64,000 nucleotides of DNA from Rhizobiaceae bacterium (GCA_028279875.1 JANQMU010000013.1:40491-104490); one strand, 5' to 3'; counted from the stretch's first letter, positions 7,733-17,042 are shown. Numbers and translations: made by a program. Notes: generated by a model not told the origin, from the letters alone.

Positions 7733-8827
7733 CTATTTGATGTCCATCGCGGCGCCGCCATCGATCTTGGCTTCGGCCGCCGTGGCCGCCTCGACCAGGG
7801 CCGTAAAGGCGGCATCGCCATTGTCGATATTGCTCTTGAACCAGTCATAGACCGGCGCGGCCGCCTCCTTGAAGGCTTCCTTTTCGGCTACGGTCGGGAC
7901 ATAGAGATCGCCGCCCTCGGCCGCGAATTCGGCATAGGCCTGAATGGATTTGCGCTTCGGCGAGGCGAAGGTCGCCTGTTGCAGGGCGGCAAAACCGTCC
8001 ACCACGACGCGGCGCATGTCTTCGGGCATCGACATGAAACGATCATTGCCCATCCACCAGAGCGCGCCCATATAGGCGTGTCCGTCCAGCGTGACATATT
8101 TCAGGCCGGCATCGGGGAACTTCATGCCCATGATATCGGTGATGCCGTTCTTCGAACCTTCGACAACGCCAGTCTGGAACGAGGTGAACAGTTCAGGCCA
8201 CGGGATCGGCGTCGGCGAGGCACCAAGCGCTTTGACCAGTTCCTGCGGCAGGTCTGCCACCACGGTCCGGATCTTCAGGCCTTCCATGTCGCCGGGCGAC
8301 TGCACCCGCTTTTTGGTGTTGGCGAAGTTGCGCCAGCCGCCGGTATTGCCGATGGTCATCAGCCGGATCGTGCCGCCCGAATCGGCCAGCGCCAGATCGC
8401 GGATCGACCGGGTGAAGGTTCCCTCGCTCAGCACCTCTTCGGCGATACGGTCGTCGCGCAGCAGATAGGGCAGGTCGAGAACCTGGACATAGGGGAAGAT
8501 GCCGGAGGCGCCGCCCGACGTGGAGATATAGATGTCGATCGACCCGTCGGCGATGCCCTGCAGACATTCCGCACCGGTCGAGCAGAGCTGCGTGCCGATG
8601 AACAGTTCGACTTCGATGGCGCCGTTCGAGGCCTTTTCAACATAGTCCTTGAAAACGATCAGACCGTCATAATCCTCGTCGTTCTCGTTGGAATTGGCGG
8701 TCGCCCGCAGGGTGTAATCCGCCGCCTGCGCGGCGGGCACCAGATTGTCGACGACGGTTGACGCCGCCGTCACCGTCAGGCCAAGCGCGAACGCGCCCAG
8801 CATCGTTGCAGTCTTCCTCAACAGCAT
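7733..8827 (-). CDS. dctP: TRAP transporter periplasmic solute-binding protein (DctP family)
   Basis: The 364-residue protein starts at ATG 8827 behind GGGAGGTT. It has a signal peptide ending AAQAA and a DctP fold. Typical features are the GWRNFAN segment, the SPGDMEGLKIRTV motif around the carboxylate-binding Arg, and PWPELFTSFQTGVVEGSKNG. It captures an organic acid or other anionic solute in the periplasm and hands it to DctQM. The gene has its own promoter region with operator-like site 2 at 8861-8883, although dctQM lie just upstream. The conserved Arg suggests a carboxylate or similar acidic group on the ligand; a sulfonate is conceivable but unproven. Confidence 0.9.
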   Translation of the reverse strand: MLLRKTATMLGAFALGLTVTAASTVVDNLVPAAQAADYTLRATANSNENDEDYDGLIVFKDYVEKASNGAIEVELFIGTQLCSTGAECLQGIADGSIDIYISTSGGASGIFPYVQVLDLPYLLRDDRIAEEVLSEGTFTRSIRDLALADSGGTIRLMTIGNTGGWRNFANTKKRVQSPGDMEGLKIRTVVADLPQELVKALGASPTPIPWPELFTSFQTGVVEGSKNGITDIMGMKFPDAGLKYVTLDGHAYMGALWWMGNDRFMSMPEDMRRVVVDGFAALQQATFASPKRKSIQAYAEFAAEGGDLYVPTVAEKEAFKEAAAPVYDWFKSNIDNGDAAFTALVEAATAAEAKIDGGAAMDIK

Positions 8828-8860
8828 TGATAACCTCCCACTGTTCCGGCTGAAATTCCT

Positions 8861-8883
8861 GTATCTTATATAAGACATAAGAT
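8861..8883. promoter_or_regulatory. Palindromic operator-like site 2 (dctP promoter)
   Basis: TCTTATATAAGA occupies 8864-8875. Together with its left flank, the 17 bases TGTATCTTATATAAGAC equal the reverse complement of site 1. An extra ATAAGAT half-repeat follows on the right. The site sits about 35-55 bases upstream of the dctP start at 8827, where a repressor or activator could act. Confidence 0.6.
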
Positions 8884-8944
8884 TGACGACTGCGGGACGC
8901 TTGTCAAGAACCGTCATGGCCCGCCGGTTCCGGTAAATGGAATC

Positions 8945-8978
8945 GTTGGCGGCGGGTCGCCCTGCCGGTGCCGCCAAC
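8945..8978 (-). terminator. Hairpin after dctM
   Basis: GTTGGCGGC (8945-8953) can pair perfectly with GCCGCCAAC (8970-8978), forming a 9-pair stem that abuts the dctM stop. No T run follows on the minus strand. It may be a weak terminator or a 3'-end stabilising hairpin between dctQM and the separately promoted dctP. Confidence 0.45.
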
Positions 8979-10267
8979 TACTTGATAAAGCCGAAGAACT
9001 CCGGCACCGCCATGGAGATCGCCGGAATATAGGTGATCAGGAAGATCACCAGGATCTCGACCGCCAGGAATGGCAGGATCGAACGGGCAATCGTCTCGAC
9101 CTTCACGCCCGACACGCTGGACGCGACAAACAGCACCAGCCCCATGGGCGGCGTCGCCAGCCCGACGGTCAGGTTGACGCTCATGATGATGGCGAAATGC
9201 ACCGGATGGACGCCCAGCTCCGTGAAGATTGGCGCCAGGATCGGTCCCAGAATGATGATGGCCGGTCCGGCATCCAGGAACATGCCGACGATGAACAGCA
9301 GCACATTGATCAGGAACAGCAGCATCAGCGGATTTTCAGACAGGCTGAGGATGAAGGCGGCCAGGATTTCCGGCGCGTGGCTGAGACTGACCACGGTCTT
9401 GAACGCCATGGCGGCACCGACGAGAAGCAGCACGACCGAGGTTGTGAGCGCCGCCTTGGTCAGCACCTTTGGAAGATCGGCCCAGCCCATGGTCCGCAGG
9501 ATGAACATGCTGACGATGAACGCGTAGAGGGCTGCGACGGCGGACGCCTCGGTCGGTGTGAAGATACCGCCCAGAATACCGCCGAGGATGATGACCGGGG
9601 TCAGCAGGGGGAAGAAGGCCCGCAGCGAGGCTTGTCCGCGCTCGGCCAGGGTGGCGCGCGGCGCAGCGGGCGGAAAATCATTGGACCGTGCCAGATAGGA
9701 CGTCATCAGCATCAGGCCGACGCCCACCAGAATACCCGGCACGATGCCGGCGAGAAACAGCGCCGCGACCGACTCGCCCATCACATAGGCATAGATGATC
9801 ATGATGCCCGACGGCGGAATGATCGGCCCGATGACCGATGACGCGGCGGTGATGGCGGCGGCGAATTTGCGGGTATAGCCGTTCTTCTCCATTGCCGGGA
9901 TCAGCATCGATCCGAGCGCCGAGGTGTCGGCGACGGCAGACCCCGAAAGCCCGGCGAACAGCATGGATGACAGGATGTTGACCTGTGCCAGCCCGCCCCG
10001 CAGATGGCCGATCAATGCCTGGCTGAACTCGACGATGCGCATGGTGATGCCGCCGCGGTTCATCAACTCGCCCGCCAGCATGAAAAACGGGATGGCCATC
10101 AGGGGAAAGGAATCCATGCCCGTATAGACGTTGCGGTAGAGCAGCGCGATATCGCGTTCCTGGCCGTTGAGCCACAACATGAACCCGGGCGCCGCCAGAA
10201 GGCCGAAAAACACCGGCAGGCCGATCATCAGGAAAATCAGAAACAGCGGAAGGAAAAGAAAAAGCAT
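8978..10267 (-). CDS. dctM: TRAP transporter large permease subunit (DctM family)
   Basis: The 429-residue, strongly hydrophobic protein begins MLFLFLPLFLIFLMIGLPVFF and carries DctM hallmarks. Examples are FFMLAGELMNRGGIT, GLSGSAVADTSALGSMLIPAM, SSVIGPIIPPSGIMIIYAY, FTPTEASAVAALYA and VGLATPPMGLVLFVASSVSG. It forms the sodium-coupled transport channel in the inner membrane, with about 11-12 membrane segments. It starts 4 bases after the dctQ stop, so the two are co-transcribed. It works with the DctP encoded downstream. Confidence 0.93.
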   Translation of the reverse strand: MLFLFLPLFLIFLMIGLPVFFGLLAAPGFMLWLNGQERDIALLYRNVYTGMDSFPLMAIPFFMLAGELMNRGGITMRIVEFSQALIGHLRGGLAQVNILSSMLFAGLSGSAVADTSALGSMLIPAMEKNGYTRKFAAAITAASSVIGPIIPPSGIMIIYAYVMGESVAALFLAGIVPGILVGVGLMLMTSYLARSNDFPPAAPRATLAERGQASLRAFFPLLTPVIILGGILGGIFTPTEASAVAALYAFIVSMFILRTMGWADLPKVLTKAALTTSVVLLLVGAAMAFKTVVSLSHAPEILAAFILSLSENPLMLLFLINVLLFIVGMFLDAGPAIIILGPILAPIFTELGVHPVHFAIIMSVNLTVGLATPPMGLVLFVASSVSGVKVETIARSILPFLAVEILVIFLITYIPAISMAVPEFFGFIK

Positions 10268-10271
10268 GGGT

Positions 10272-10859
10272 CTACTCCGCTGAAATCACCGCGTGGTCCT
10301 GATCGCCCGGCATTTCCCGGTCCGGATCGATGAGCGCGGCGAAGGCTTTGAGGATGAGTTCAATATTGACCAGGATCATCAGCCCGATCCCGACCGGCAG
10401 GGACATATACATCCAGGCCAGCTTGAGGCGGACGAGACCGAGGCCGAGAAACTCCAGCGGCAGTTTCAGCGTGCTGGATGCAAACAGCCAACCGGAATTG
10501 ACGTGTTTGAGGCCGAGCTGCAATCCGACGACGAGAACCATGAGACCGATGACCAGCAGGCACAGGCTGACAAGCTGCCCGAGCCGCGCCGGCAGCATGT
10601 CTTTGAGCAGATCGATCGAAACGAAGCCACCCCAGCGATAGGCGCTCGGTGCAATCAGCCCGGTCATCCACAGCATCAGGAAACGCGCCGCCTCATCGGG
10701 CCAGGGCAGCGCGTTGTTGAGGACGTAGCGAAAGAACACCTGCAGGACGATGATCAGCACCATCAGGCCCATCGCGACCCAGGCGATGTTCCGGCCGATG
10801 CGTAACAGCATGGTGTTGATCCAGGCCAGCGGCCTGAGAATGGTCAATATGGCAGCCAT
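10272..10859 (-). CDS. dctQ: TRAP transporter small permease subunit (DctQ family)
   Basis: ATG 10859 is chosen because GGGGAGG lies 4-5 bases upstream; a GTG at 10871 is the alternative. The 195-residue protein has four membrane segments and the DctQ segment FRYVLNNALPWPDEAARFLMLWM. The RWGGFVSIDLLKD loop follows. It pairs with DctM in the inner membrane. It is the first gene of the dctQM operon, whose promoter region (10860-11017) contains operator-like site 3. The extended C-terminal tail (ALIDPDREMPGDQDHAVISAE) is cytoplasmic and of unknown meaning. Confidence 0.88.
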   Translation of the reverse strand: MAAILTILRPLAWINTMLLRIGRNIAWVAMGLMVLIIVLQVFFRYVLNNALPWPDEAARFLMLWMTGLIAPSAYRWGGFVSIDLLKDMLPARLGQLVSLCLLVIGLMVLVVGLQLGLKHVNSGWLFASSTLKLPLEFLGLGLVRLKLAWMYMSLPVGIGLMILVNIELILKAFAALIDPDREMPGDQDHAVISAE

Positions 10860-10920
10860 GGTCCTCCCCACGACACGGCGCCGGCCACCACCAATACCTC
10901 CGGCGGACAGCTTTCGCCGA

Positions 10921-10940
10921 GTCTTATATAATATATATTA
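10921..10940. promoter_or_regulatory. Degenerate operator-like site 3 (dctQM promoter)
   Basis: GTCTTATATAA at 10921-10931 matches the left 11 bases of GTCTTATATAAGA in site 1; the right arm continues TATATATTA instead of GA. It lies about 60-80 bases upstream of dctQ. Its position and half-site identity suggest that the same regulator governs all three promoters, though this copy alone would not be convincing. Confidence 0.45.
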
Positions 10941-11017
10941 ATGGGCCCTATTCCGGCACGTCTGTCAAGCGCCCTGTCCGCGGGATGTGTATATCCCGCG
11001 TTTTGCGCACAGCCGGA

Positions 11018-12028
11018 TCAGCCCCTGGAGAAGATGTAGTCGGTTTGCTGGACGAGGCGCTCACCGGGTCGCAGGACGGCACTCGGAAAATGTTCATGAT
11101 GGGGAGAATCCGGCCAGATCTGCGCTTCGAAACACAGGCCCGAATAGGCCGCATAAGGCTTGCCATCGAGCCCCGGAACGGCGGTATTCACCTTGTGCCC
11201 GATGTAAAACTGCAGGCCGGGCTCACTCGTCCGGACATCCATCACAATCCCCGAATGCGGGCTGCGCGCCGACGCGACGGCTCGCTTTTCCACCCGCTCG
11301 CTCGACAGGCAGAAATTGTGATCATAGGCAAACGGCTCGCCCTCGACCGACAGCCGCACCGCACGCTCCCGGCGAAAATCGAAAGCTGTGCCGTCAACCG
11401 AAGCAACCTCTCCCGTCGGGATCATGTCGCCGTCGACCGGCAGATAATGATCGGCGGCGATTGCCACCTCATGATCGAGAATGTCCGCCCCGCCATCGAG
11501 ATTGAAATAGGAGTGGTGCGCCATGTTGCACAGCGTCGGCCGGTCGGTCTCGGCCTCATGGGTCACCGACAGGACGCCGTCCGGCTGCAGATGATAGGTG
11601 CAGGAGATGCGGCAATTGCCGGGATATCCCATATGGCCGTCCGGATCGTCGATCTCCAGGCGGACGCGGTCAGCCGTCTGTTCGGCGACCCGCCACAGCC
11701 GCTTGCCGATCCCCTGATCGCCGCCATGCAGGTGGTGGATACCGGCCTGATTGCGGTCGAGCTGGTAATCCGTGCCGTCGATGGCGAAGTGCCCAAGGGC
11801 GATGCGGTTGGCACAGCGGCCTGGCGTCGCGCCGAAAAACGGCGAATGGTCGCGGTAATCGGCGAAATTCTCAAAACCGAGGACCAGCGGCGGCTCATGG
11901 CCGGTGAGACGCAGATCCTGCAGTGTCGCGCCCCAGGTGAGGATCGCGGCGGTCAGCCCGCCGCCGGCAAGGTCTATGCGGTGGACGGCATCGCCGCCTT
12001 CCGTCTCGCCAAAAACCCGGTTTTCCAT
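11018..12028 (-). CDS. Aldose 1-epimerase (mutarotase, GalM-like)
   Basis: The 336-residue protein starts at ATG 12028, one base inside the stop of the CoxE-like gene (TGATG). It has the GalM pattern: WGATLQDLRL, FFGATPGRCANRIA, HHLHGGDQGIGKRLW, the catalytic-region TLCNMAHHSYFNLDG, a YLPVDGDMIPTGE segment, and late-domain YSGLCFEAQIWPDSPHHEHFP. It interconverts alpha and beta anomers of a hexose or hexose derivative. Although it lies beside the TRAP/kinase/aldolase cluster and could serve it (sulfo-EMP operons carry the mutarotase YihR), its start is coupled to the upstream moxR-metA-coxE run. Confidence 0.88.
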   Translation of the reverse strand: MENRVFGETEGGDAVHRIDLAGGGLTAAILTWGATLQDLRLTGHEPPLVLGFENFADYRDHSPFFGATPGRCANRIALGHFAIDGTDYQLDRNQAGIHHLHGGDQGIGKRLWRVAEQTADRVRLEIDDPDGHMGYPGNCRISCTYHLQPDGVLSVTHEAETDRPTLCNMAHHSYFNLDGGADILDHEVAIAADHYLPVDGDMIPTGEVASVDGTAFDFRRERAVRLSVEGEPFAYDHNFCLSSERVEKRAVASARSPHSGIVMDVRTSEPGLQFYIGHKVNTAVPGLDGKPYAAYSGLCFEAQIWPDSPHHEHFPSAVLRPGERLVQQTDYIFSRG

Positions 12029-13212
12029 CAGCGTGACAGCTCCCGTGTTGCCGCATCCAGCCCGGCCAGCGTCAGCGGATACATTCGGTCCGAAAAGATG
12101 TCCTGGATCAGACCGGTTGAATGGGTGTATGGCCAGTGCTTTTCCGGAACCGGGTTCAGCCACACTGTCTTCGGAAACTGTGCCAGCAACCGCATCAGCC
12201 AGACCTGTCCGGCCTCTTCGTTCCAGTGCTCCACCGCGCCGCCCGGATAGACGATCTCATAGGGGCTCATCGCCGCATCGCCGACGAAGATCACCCGGTA
12301 GTCCGAACCGAAGGTTCGCAGCACATCATAGGTCGGCATGGTTTCGCTGTGCCGACGCCGGTTGTCCTTCCACACGCCCTCATAGAGGCAATTATGGAAA
12401 TAGAAATATTCCATGTGCCGGAATTCCGAACGGGCCGCCGAAAACAGTTCCTCGACGGTCCTGACATGATCGTCCATCGAACCGCCAACATCGAAAAACA
12501 TCAGCAATTTGATGGCGTTGCGCCGCTCCGGCCGGGTCTGCACATCGAGATAGCCATGCTCGGCCGTCGACCGGATCGTGCCGGAAAGGTCAAGTTCCTC
12601 GTCAGCGCCGGCGCGCACCCAGCGCCGCAGCCGTTTCAGCGCCACCTTGATGTTGCGGGTGCCCAGTTCCACCGAATCGTCGAAATTGCGGAATGTGCGC
12701 TTGTCCCAGACCTTGACCGCCCGCCGGTGGCGGCTTTCCTTCTGGCCGATCCGGATTCCTTCCGGATTATAGCCATAGGCACCGAATGGCGAGGTTCCGG
12801 CGGTGCCGATCCATTTGCTGCCGCCCTGGTGCCGGCCGGCCTGTTCCTCCAGCCGCTTGCGCAGCGTTTCCATCAGCTTGTCGAAACCGCCAAGGCTTTC
12901 GACAAGGGCCTTTTCCTCATCCGTGAGATGTTTTTCGGCCAGTTTCGCCAGCCATTCCTCCGGCAGGTCGACGGCTTCCGGCCCATCCTCGCCACCAACG
13001 GCCTCAACCCCTTTGAAGACGGTCGAGAAGATCCGGTCGAACCGGTCGATATAGCGCTCGTCCTTGATCAGGGCCGAGCGCGCCAGATAGTAGAACCCCT
13101 CGACATCATAGGGCACCAGATCAGCACCCATGCCTTCCAGCAATGTCAGATATTCGCGCAGCGAGACGGGCAGTTTCGCGGCTTTCAGCTCCAGGAAAAA
13201 TCGGATAAACAT
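12028..13212 (-). CDS. CoxE-like VWA domain protein
   Basis: The 394-residue protein begins MFIRFFLELKAAKLPVSLREYLTLLEGM, the typical start of CoxE-like proteins. A VWA domain near residue 240 has a MIDAS variant FFDVGGSMDDHV. These proteins act with MoxR AAA+ ATPases to activate or load metal onto target enzymes. A moxR gene lies on the same strand two genes upstream, separated by metA. The C-terminal LLAQFPKTVWLNPVPEKHWPYTHS is characteristic of the family. The target enzyme is unknown; no obvious metalloenzyme follows except the mutarotase coupled by TGATG. Confidence 0.85.
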   Translation of the reverse strand: MFIRFFLELKAAKLPVSLREYLTLLEGMGADLVPYDVEGFYYLARSALIKDERYIDRFDRIFSTVFKGVEAVGGEDGPEAVDLPEEWLAKLAEKHLTDEEKALVESLGGFDKLMETLRKRLEEQAGRHQGGSKWIGTAGTSPFGAYGYNPEGIRIGQKESRHRRAVKVWDKRTFRNFDDSVELGTRNIKVALKRLRRWVRAGADEELDLSGTIRSTAEHGYLDVQTRPERRNAIKLLMFFDVGGSMDDHVRTVEELFSAARSEFRHMEYFYFHNCLYEGVWKDNRRRHSETMPTYDVLRTFGSDYRVIFVGDAAMSPYEIVYPGGAVEHWNEEAGQVWLMRLLAQFPKTVWLNPVPEKHWPYTHSTGLIQDIFSDRMYPLTLAGLDAATRELSR

Positions 13213-13283
13213 CGCATCAGCGCCTGTCGGTTTCTAGCGGTCGCATCATGACAGCCGCTCGCCAGGGAAGAGCAATCGTCGTT

Positions 13284-14213
13284 TCATTTCAGCCTGTCCT
13301 TGCCGATTTCGTTGAGATCGAAGGCCGTGGTCTGGTAGATCGTGTTGATCCAGTTGCCGAACAGCAGATGAGCGTGGCTGCGCCAGCGGTTGAGCGGTTC
13401 GGTCCGCGGATCGTTGCCCGGAAAATAATCATGCGGAATATGAATCGGTTTTCCGGCCGCCACATCGCGGTGATATTCCTCCGCCAGCGACGAGGAATCA
13501 TATTCGATATGGTTGAAGATATAGAGCCGGTTGCAATAGGCCTCATGCACCAGGCAGACGCCGGTTTCCTCCGATTTCATCAGCACTTCCAGCCCCGATG
13601 ACGGATCGATGTCGCTGTCCCTGACCTCGGTCCAGCGCGACACCGGGATCTGGAAATCATCGGAAAACCCGTTGAGATAGGGCGAACTCGGCTTGAGGTT
13701 CTGGTGGCGATAGACGCCGAATGCCTTCTTCTCCAGATTGTATTTCGGAACGCCGTGAAAATGCTTGATCGCCGCCATCGCGCCCCAGCACACATTGAGG
13801 CTCGAATGCACATTGGTCACCGTCCAGTCGAGGATCTGCTCCATCTGCTCCCAGTAGGCGACATCCTCGAATTCCAGCAGCTCGATCGGCGCGCCGGTGA
13901 TGATGAAACCGTCGAATTTGCGATCGCGCACCTCCTCCCAGGTCTCGTAGAAGGCCAGCAGATGGTCTTCCGAGGTGTTTTTCGCTTTGTGCTGGCCGAT
14001 ACGCACCAGGCTCAGTTCGACCTGCAGCGGCGTCGCCCCGATCAGCCGCGCCATCTGGATTTCCGTGCGGATCTTGTTGGGCATCAGGTTCAGCAGCCCG
14101 ATCTGCAGCGGCCGGATGTCCTGCCGGAAGGCCGCGGACTCGGTCATCACCGTCACGCCTTCGTCCTGAAGCGTTTTGCGGGCGGGAAGCTGATCGGGAA
14201 TCTTGATGGGCAT
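13284..14213 (-). CDS. metA: Homoserine O-acetyltransferase of the MetA family
   Basis: The 309-residue protein matches MetA in length and motifs. The catalytic Cys142 is in [16 protein letters not shown], and the late FNHIEYDSS segment carries the His of the catalytic set. It acylates L-homoserine in methionine synthesis. Residue 111 is Glu ([10 protein letters not shown]), the position at which Glu selects acetyl-CoA and Gly selects succinyl-CoA in studied MetA enzymes, so acetyl-CoA is the likely donor despite the usual succinyltransferase label. The start ATG 14213 lies 30 bases after moxR, leaving no room for a SAM-II riboswitch. It interrupts the moxR-coxE pair. Confidence 0.93.
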   Translation of the reverse strand: MPIKIPDQLPARKTLQDEGVTVMTESAAFRQDIRPLQIGLLNLMPNKIRTEIQMARLIGATPLQVELSLVRIGQHKAKNTSEDHLLAFYETWEEVRDRKFDGFIITGAPIELLEFEDVAYWEQMEQILDWTVTNVHSSLNVCWGAMAAIKHFHGVPKYNLEKKAFGVYRHQNLKPSSPYLNGFSDDFQIPVSRWTEVRDSDIDPSSGLEVLMKSEETGVCLVHEAYCNRLYIFNHIEYDSSSLAEEYHRDVAAGKPIHIPHDYFPGNDPRTEPLNRWRSHAHLLFGNWINTIYQTTAFDLNEIGKDRLK

Positions 14214-14242
14214 GGGACTGCTTGCTTGTTTGCGGAAAGAAC

Positions 14243-15085
14243 TCAGGCGCCGTCGCGCCGGGCCATGAAGGCCAGTCTCTCGAACATGTGCACATCCTGC
14301 TCGTTCTTCAGCAGGGCGCCATGCAGCTTCGGCAAGGCGTTGGCGGCGCTGCCACGCAGGTCGGCCGGCTCCACATCGTCCGACACCAGCAGCCTGATCC
14401 AGTCGAGCGCTTCCGAGGTCGACGGCTTCTTCTTCAGTCCCGGAACCTCGCGGATCTCGTAGAACTGGTTCAACGCCGCGCGAACAAGGTCCTGCTTGAT
14501 GCCCGGATAATGCACATCGACGATCCGCTGCAGCGTCTCCGCATCGGGAAACTTGATATAGTGGAAGAAGCAACGGCGCAAAAACGCGTCCGGCAGTTCC
14601 TTCTCATTGTTCGATGTGATGATGACCACCGGCCGGTTGGCCGCCCGGACGGTCTCGCCCGTCTCATAGACGAAGAACTCCATCTTATCGAGTTCCTGCA
14701 GCAGGTCGTTGGGAAACTCGATATCGGCCTTGTCGATTTCGTCGATCAGCAGCACCACCTTGCGGTCCGCCGCGAAGGCATCCCACAATTTACCCCGCTT
14801 GATGTAGTTGCGCACATCATTGACCCGGTCGTCGCCGAGCTGGCTGTCGCGCAGCCGCGAGACGGCATCATATTCATAGAGCCCCTGCTGCGCCTTGGTG
14901 GTCGATTTGATATGCCATTCGATCAGGTCGAGCCCGAGCGCCGCGGCGACCTGTCTGGCCAGTTCCGTCTTGCCGGTGCCCGGCTCGCCCTTGACCAGCA
15001 GCGGCCGCTCCAGGGTGATCGCCGCATTAACGGCAATTTTCAGGTCTTTCTCAGCAATATAGGCCTGTGTGCCTTCAAATCGCAT
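14243..15085 (-). CDS. MoxR-type AAA+ ATPase
   Basis: The 280-residue protein starts [20 protein letters not shown]. It has Walker [10 protein letters not shown] (about 34-42), Walker [12 protein letters not shown], a sensor-1 IITSNN and an arginine-finger region [11 protein letters not shown]. MoxR ATPases cooperate with VWA proteins as chaperones for metal insertion or enzyme activation. The CoxE-like VWA gene lies on the same strand after metA. The start at 15085 is supported by conservation of the N-terminal segment; the ribosome site is weak. The upstream gap to the ABC-F gene is 139 bases. Confidence 0.9.
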   Translation of the reverse strand: MRFEGTQAYIAEKDLKIAVNAAITLERPLLVKGEPGTGKTELARQVAAALGLDLIEWHIKSTTKAQQGLYEYDAVSRLRDSQLGDDRVNDVRNYIKRGKLWDAFAADRKVVLLIDEIDKADIEFPNDLLQELDKMEFFVYETGETVRAANRPVVIITSNNEKELPDAFLRRCFFHYIKFPDAETLQRIVDVHYPGIKQDLVRAALNQFYEIREVPGLKKKPSTSEALDWIRLLVSDDVEPADLRGSAANALPKLHGALLKNEQDVHMFERLAFMARRDGA

Positions 15086-15224
15086 GGACTCGTCTTTCAC
15101 TGATTGCGCAGGCGCAGGCCGTGGACCCGGCCTGCCCACTTCCTATCCGCGGAGCGTACCAAAGGAGAGCGATGTAGCGCATCGGGCGGCCCGGCGCAAC
15201 GCATCGACCGGCCGCGGCAAACCA

Positions 15225-17042
15225 TCAGCCCGCGCCCTCCAGCGATTCCCGCAGCATCTCCAGTTCGAGCCATTCATCCTCCATGCGCTCGAGCGAATCG
15301 CGCAGGTCCGACAGGGTTTCGGCCGCGGCCGCGAAACCCTGCGGATCGGTTTTGAAAAAATCCGGCGCCGCCATCCGCTCTTCCAGAGCGGCGATCTCAC
15401 CCTGCACCGCGCTGATTTTTCCGGGCAGCGATTCGAGCGCGAATTTCTGCTTGTAGGACAGCTTCCGGTTTGACGTCGCAGGCCTTTTCGGTTCCTTTCG
15501 CTCCGCCGGCCTGGCTTTGGTCCGCCCGCCGGCCGGCTGCGCGTCCGTCCGTTGCGCCAGCATGTCGCTATAGCCGCCGGCAGTGCGCAGCCAGTGTCCG
15601 TCCGGCGCCTGCGGATCGGCCGGCGCGATGACCGATGTCACCGTCCGGTCGAGGAAATCCCGGTCGTGACTGACGAGGATGACGGTCCCGGCGAAGCCGG
15701 CGATCAGTTCCTGCAGCAGATCCAGCGTCTCCATATCGAGATCGTTGGTCGGCTCGTCCAGAACGATCAGATTGGCGGCCTTTGCCAGATTGCGCGCCAG
15801 GATCAGGCGGGCCCGCTCGCCACCCGACAGTTCGCGGATCGGCGTGCGTGCCTGTTCCGGCTGGAACAGGAAATCCTTCATATAGCCGGTCACGTGGCGC
15901 TGCACGCCATTGACCGACAGCGTGCTGCCGCGCCCGCCGGTCAGGAACTGCTCCGGCGTCTCGTTCGGATCGAGATCGCCGCGTTTCTGGTCAAGCGTCG
16001 CGATCTCCAGATTGGCGCCCAGCCGGACCGAACCGGCATCCGGCTCCAGGGCACCGGTCAGGAGGTTCAACAGCGTCGTCTTGCCGGCGCCGTTGCGGCC
16101 GACAAGGCCGATCCGCTCGCCCCGCTGGATACGGATCGAAAAATCCCTGACGATCGCCCGCCCGGCATAGGATTTGGCAACTCCCTTGGCTTCGATCACC
16201 AGCTTGCCGGAGTCGCGTATGTCGGAGGCCGGCACCTCGATCGAACCGGTGGGGCCGCGATGGGCGCGATAGCGCTGCCGCATGGCCTGCAATTCCCCGA
16301 GGCGGCGGACATTGCGCTTGCGCCGCGCTGTCACGCCGTAGCGCAGCCAGTGTTCCTCGCGGACGATCGCCCGGCCCAGCTTGTGCTGTTCGAGCGCCTC
16401 CTCGTCCAGAACCTTGTCCCGCCAGGCTTCGAAGTCTCCGAAGCCGCGGTCCATCCGCCGGACCGCGCCCCGGTCGATCCACAGGGTCGAGCGGGAGATG
16501 GTCTCAAGAAACCGACGGTCGTGGGATATCACGACGATGGCGCTTTTCATCCGCTGCAATTCGCCCTCCAGCCATTCGATGGCGGGAAGGTCGAGATGGT
16601 TGGTCGGCTCGTCCAGCAGCAGGATATCGGGTTCGGGCGCCAATACCTGCGCCAGTGCCGCGCGCCGCGCCTCGCCGCCCGACAGCAGGCGCGGATCCGC
16701 ATCACCGCCAAGACCCAGATGGTCCAGCAGATATTGCACGCGGTGCGGATCGTCGCCGGGACCAAGGCCCGCCTCGGCATAGGCGCGCACGGTCTTGAAA
16801 GTGCCGAAATCCGGTTCCTGCTCCAGATAACGGATGGTCACCGAGGGATGGCGAAAAACCGTTCCGGACTGGGCTTCGGCAAGGCCCGCGGCGATTTTCA
16901 GCAAAGTCGATTTGCCCGATCCGTTGCGCCCGACAAGGCACAGCCGATCGCCCGGCTGAACCTGAAAGGAAGCACCGTCCAGCAGCGGTTCGCCGCCGAA
17001 TGTCAGCGCGATATCGTCCAGTTTGAGGATCGGCGGCGCCAT
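15225..17042 (-). CDS. ABC-F family ATPase (Uup-like)
   Basis: The 605-residue soluble protein has two ABC domains: Walker A GRNGSGKST and GRNGAGKTT, signature LLSGGEARRAALA and ELSGGERARLILA, and Walker B LLLDEPTNHLD and IVLDEPTNDLD. There are no membrane segments. A linker and a basic C-terminal coiled-coil region (about 520-605, with RKLSYKQKFALESLPGKI) match Uup. Such proteins act at the ribosome or on DNA intermediates rather than in transport. It starts 3 bases after the thiamine pyrophosphokinase stop, so the two are probably one operon. Confidence 0.92.
   Translation of the reverse strand: MAPPILKLDDIALTFGGEPLLDGASFQVQPGDRLCLVGRNGSGKSTLLKIAAGLAEAQSGTVFRHPSVTIRYLEQEPDFGTFKTVRAYAEAGLGPGDDPHRVQYLLDHLGLGGDADPRLLSGGEARRAALAQVLAPEPDILLLDEPTNHLDLPAIEWLEGELQRMKSAIVVISHDRRFLETISRSTLWIDRGAVRRMDRGFGDFEAWRDKVLDEEALEQHKLGRAIVREEHWLRYGVTARRKRNVRRLGELQAMRQRYRAHRGPTGSIEVPASDIRDSGKLVIEAKGVAKSYAGRAIVRDFSIRIQRGERIGLVGRNGAGKTTLLNLLTGALEPDAGSVRLGANLEIATLDQKRGDLDPNETPEQFLTGGRGSTLSVNGVQRHVTGYMKDFLFQPEQARTPIRELSGGERARLILARNLAKAANLIVLDEPTNDLDMETLDLLQELIAGFAGTVILVSHDRDFLDRTVTSVIAPADPQAPDGHWLRTAGGYSDMLAQRTDAQPAGGRTKARPAERKEPKRPATSNRKLSYKQKFALESLPGKISAVQGEIAALEERMAAPDFFKTDPQGFAAAAETLSDLRDSLERMEDEWLELEMLRESLEGAG

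Noticed and set aside
10860..11017. Aldose 1-epimerase as part of the dctQM operon
   Set aside because: The operator region and a 158-base gap lie between them, and the epimerase start is instead coupled (TGATG) to the upstream CoxE-like gene.
14214..14242. Possible SAM-II riboswitch ahead of metA
   Set aside because: Only 29 bases separate moxR from metA, too few for the aptamer, and no conserved core is present.
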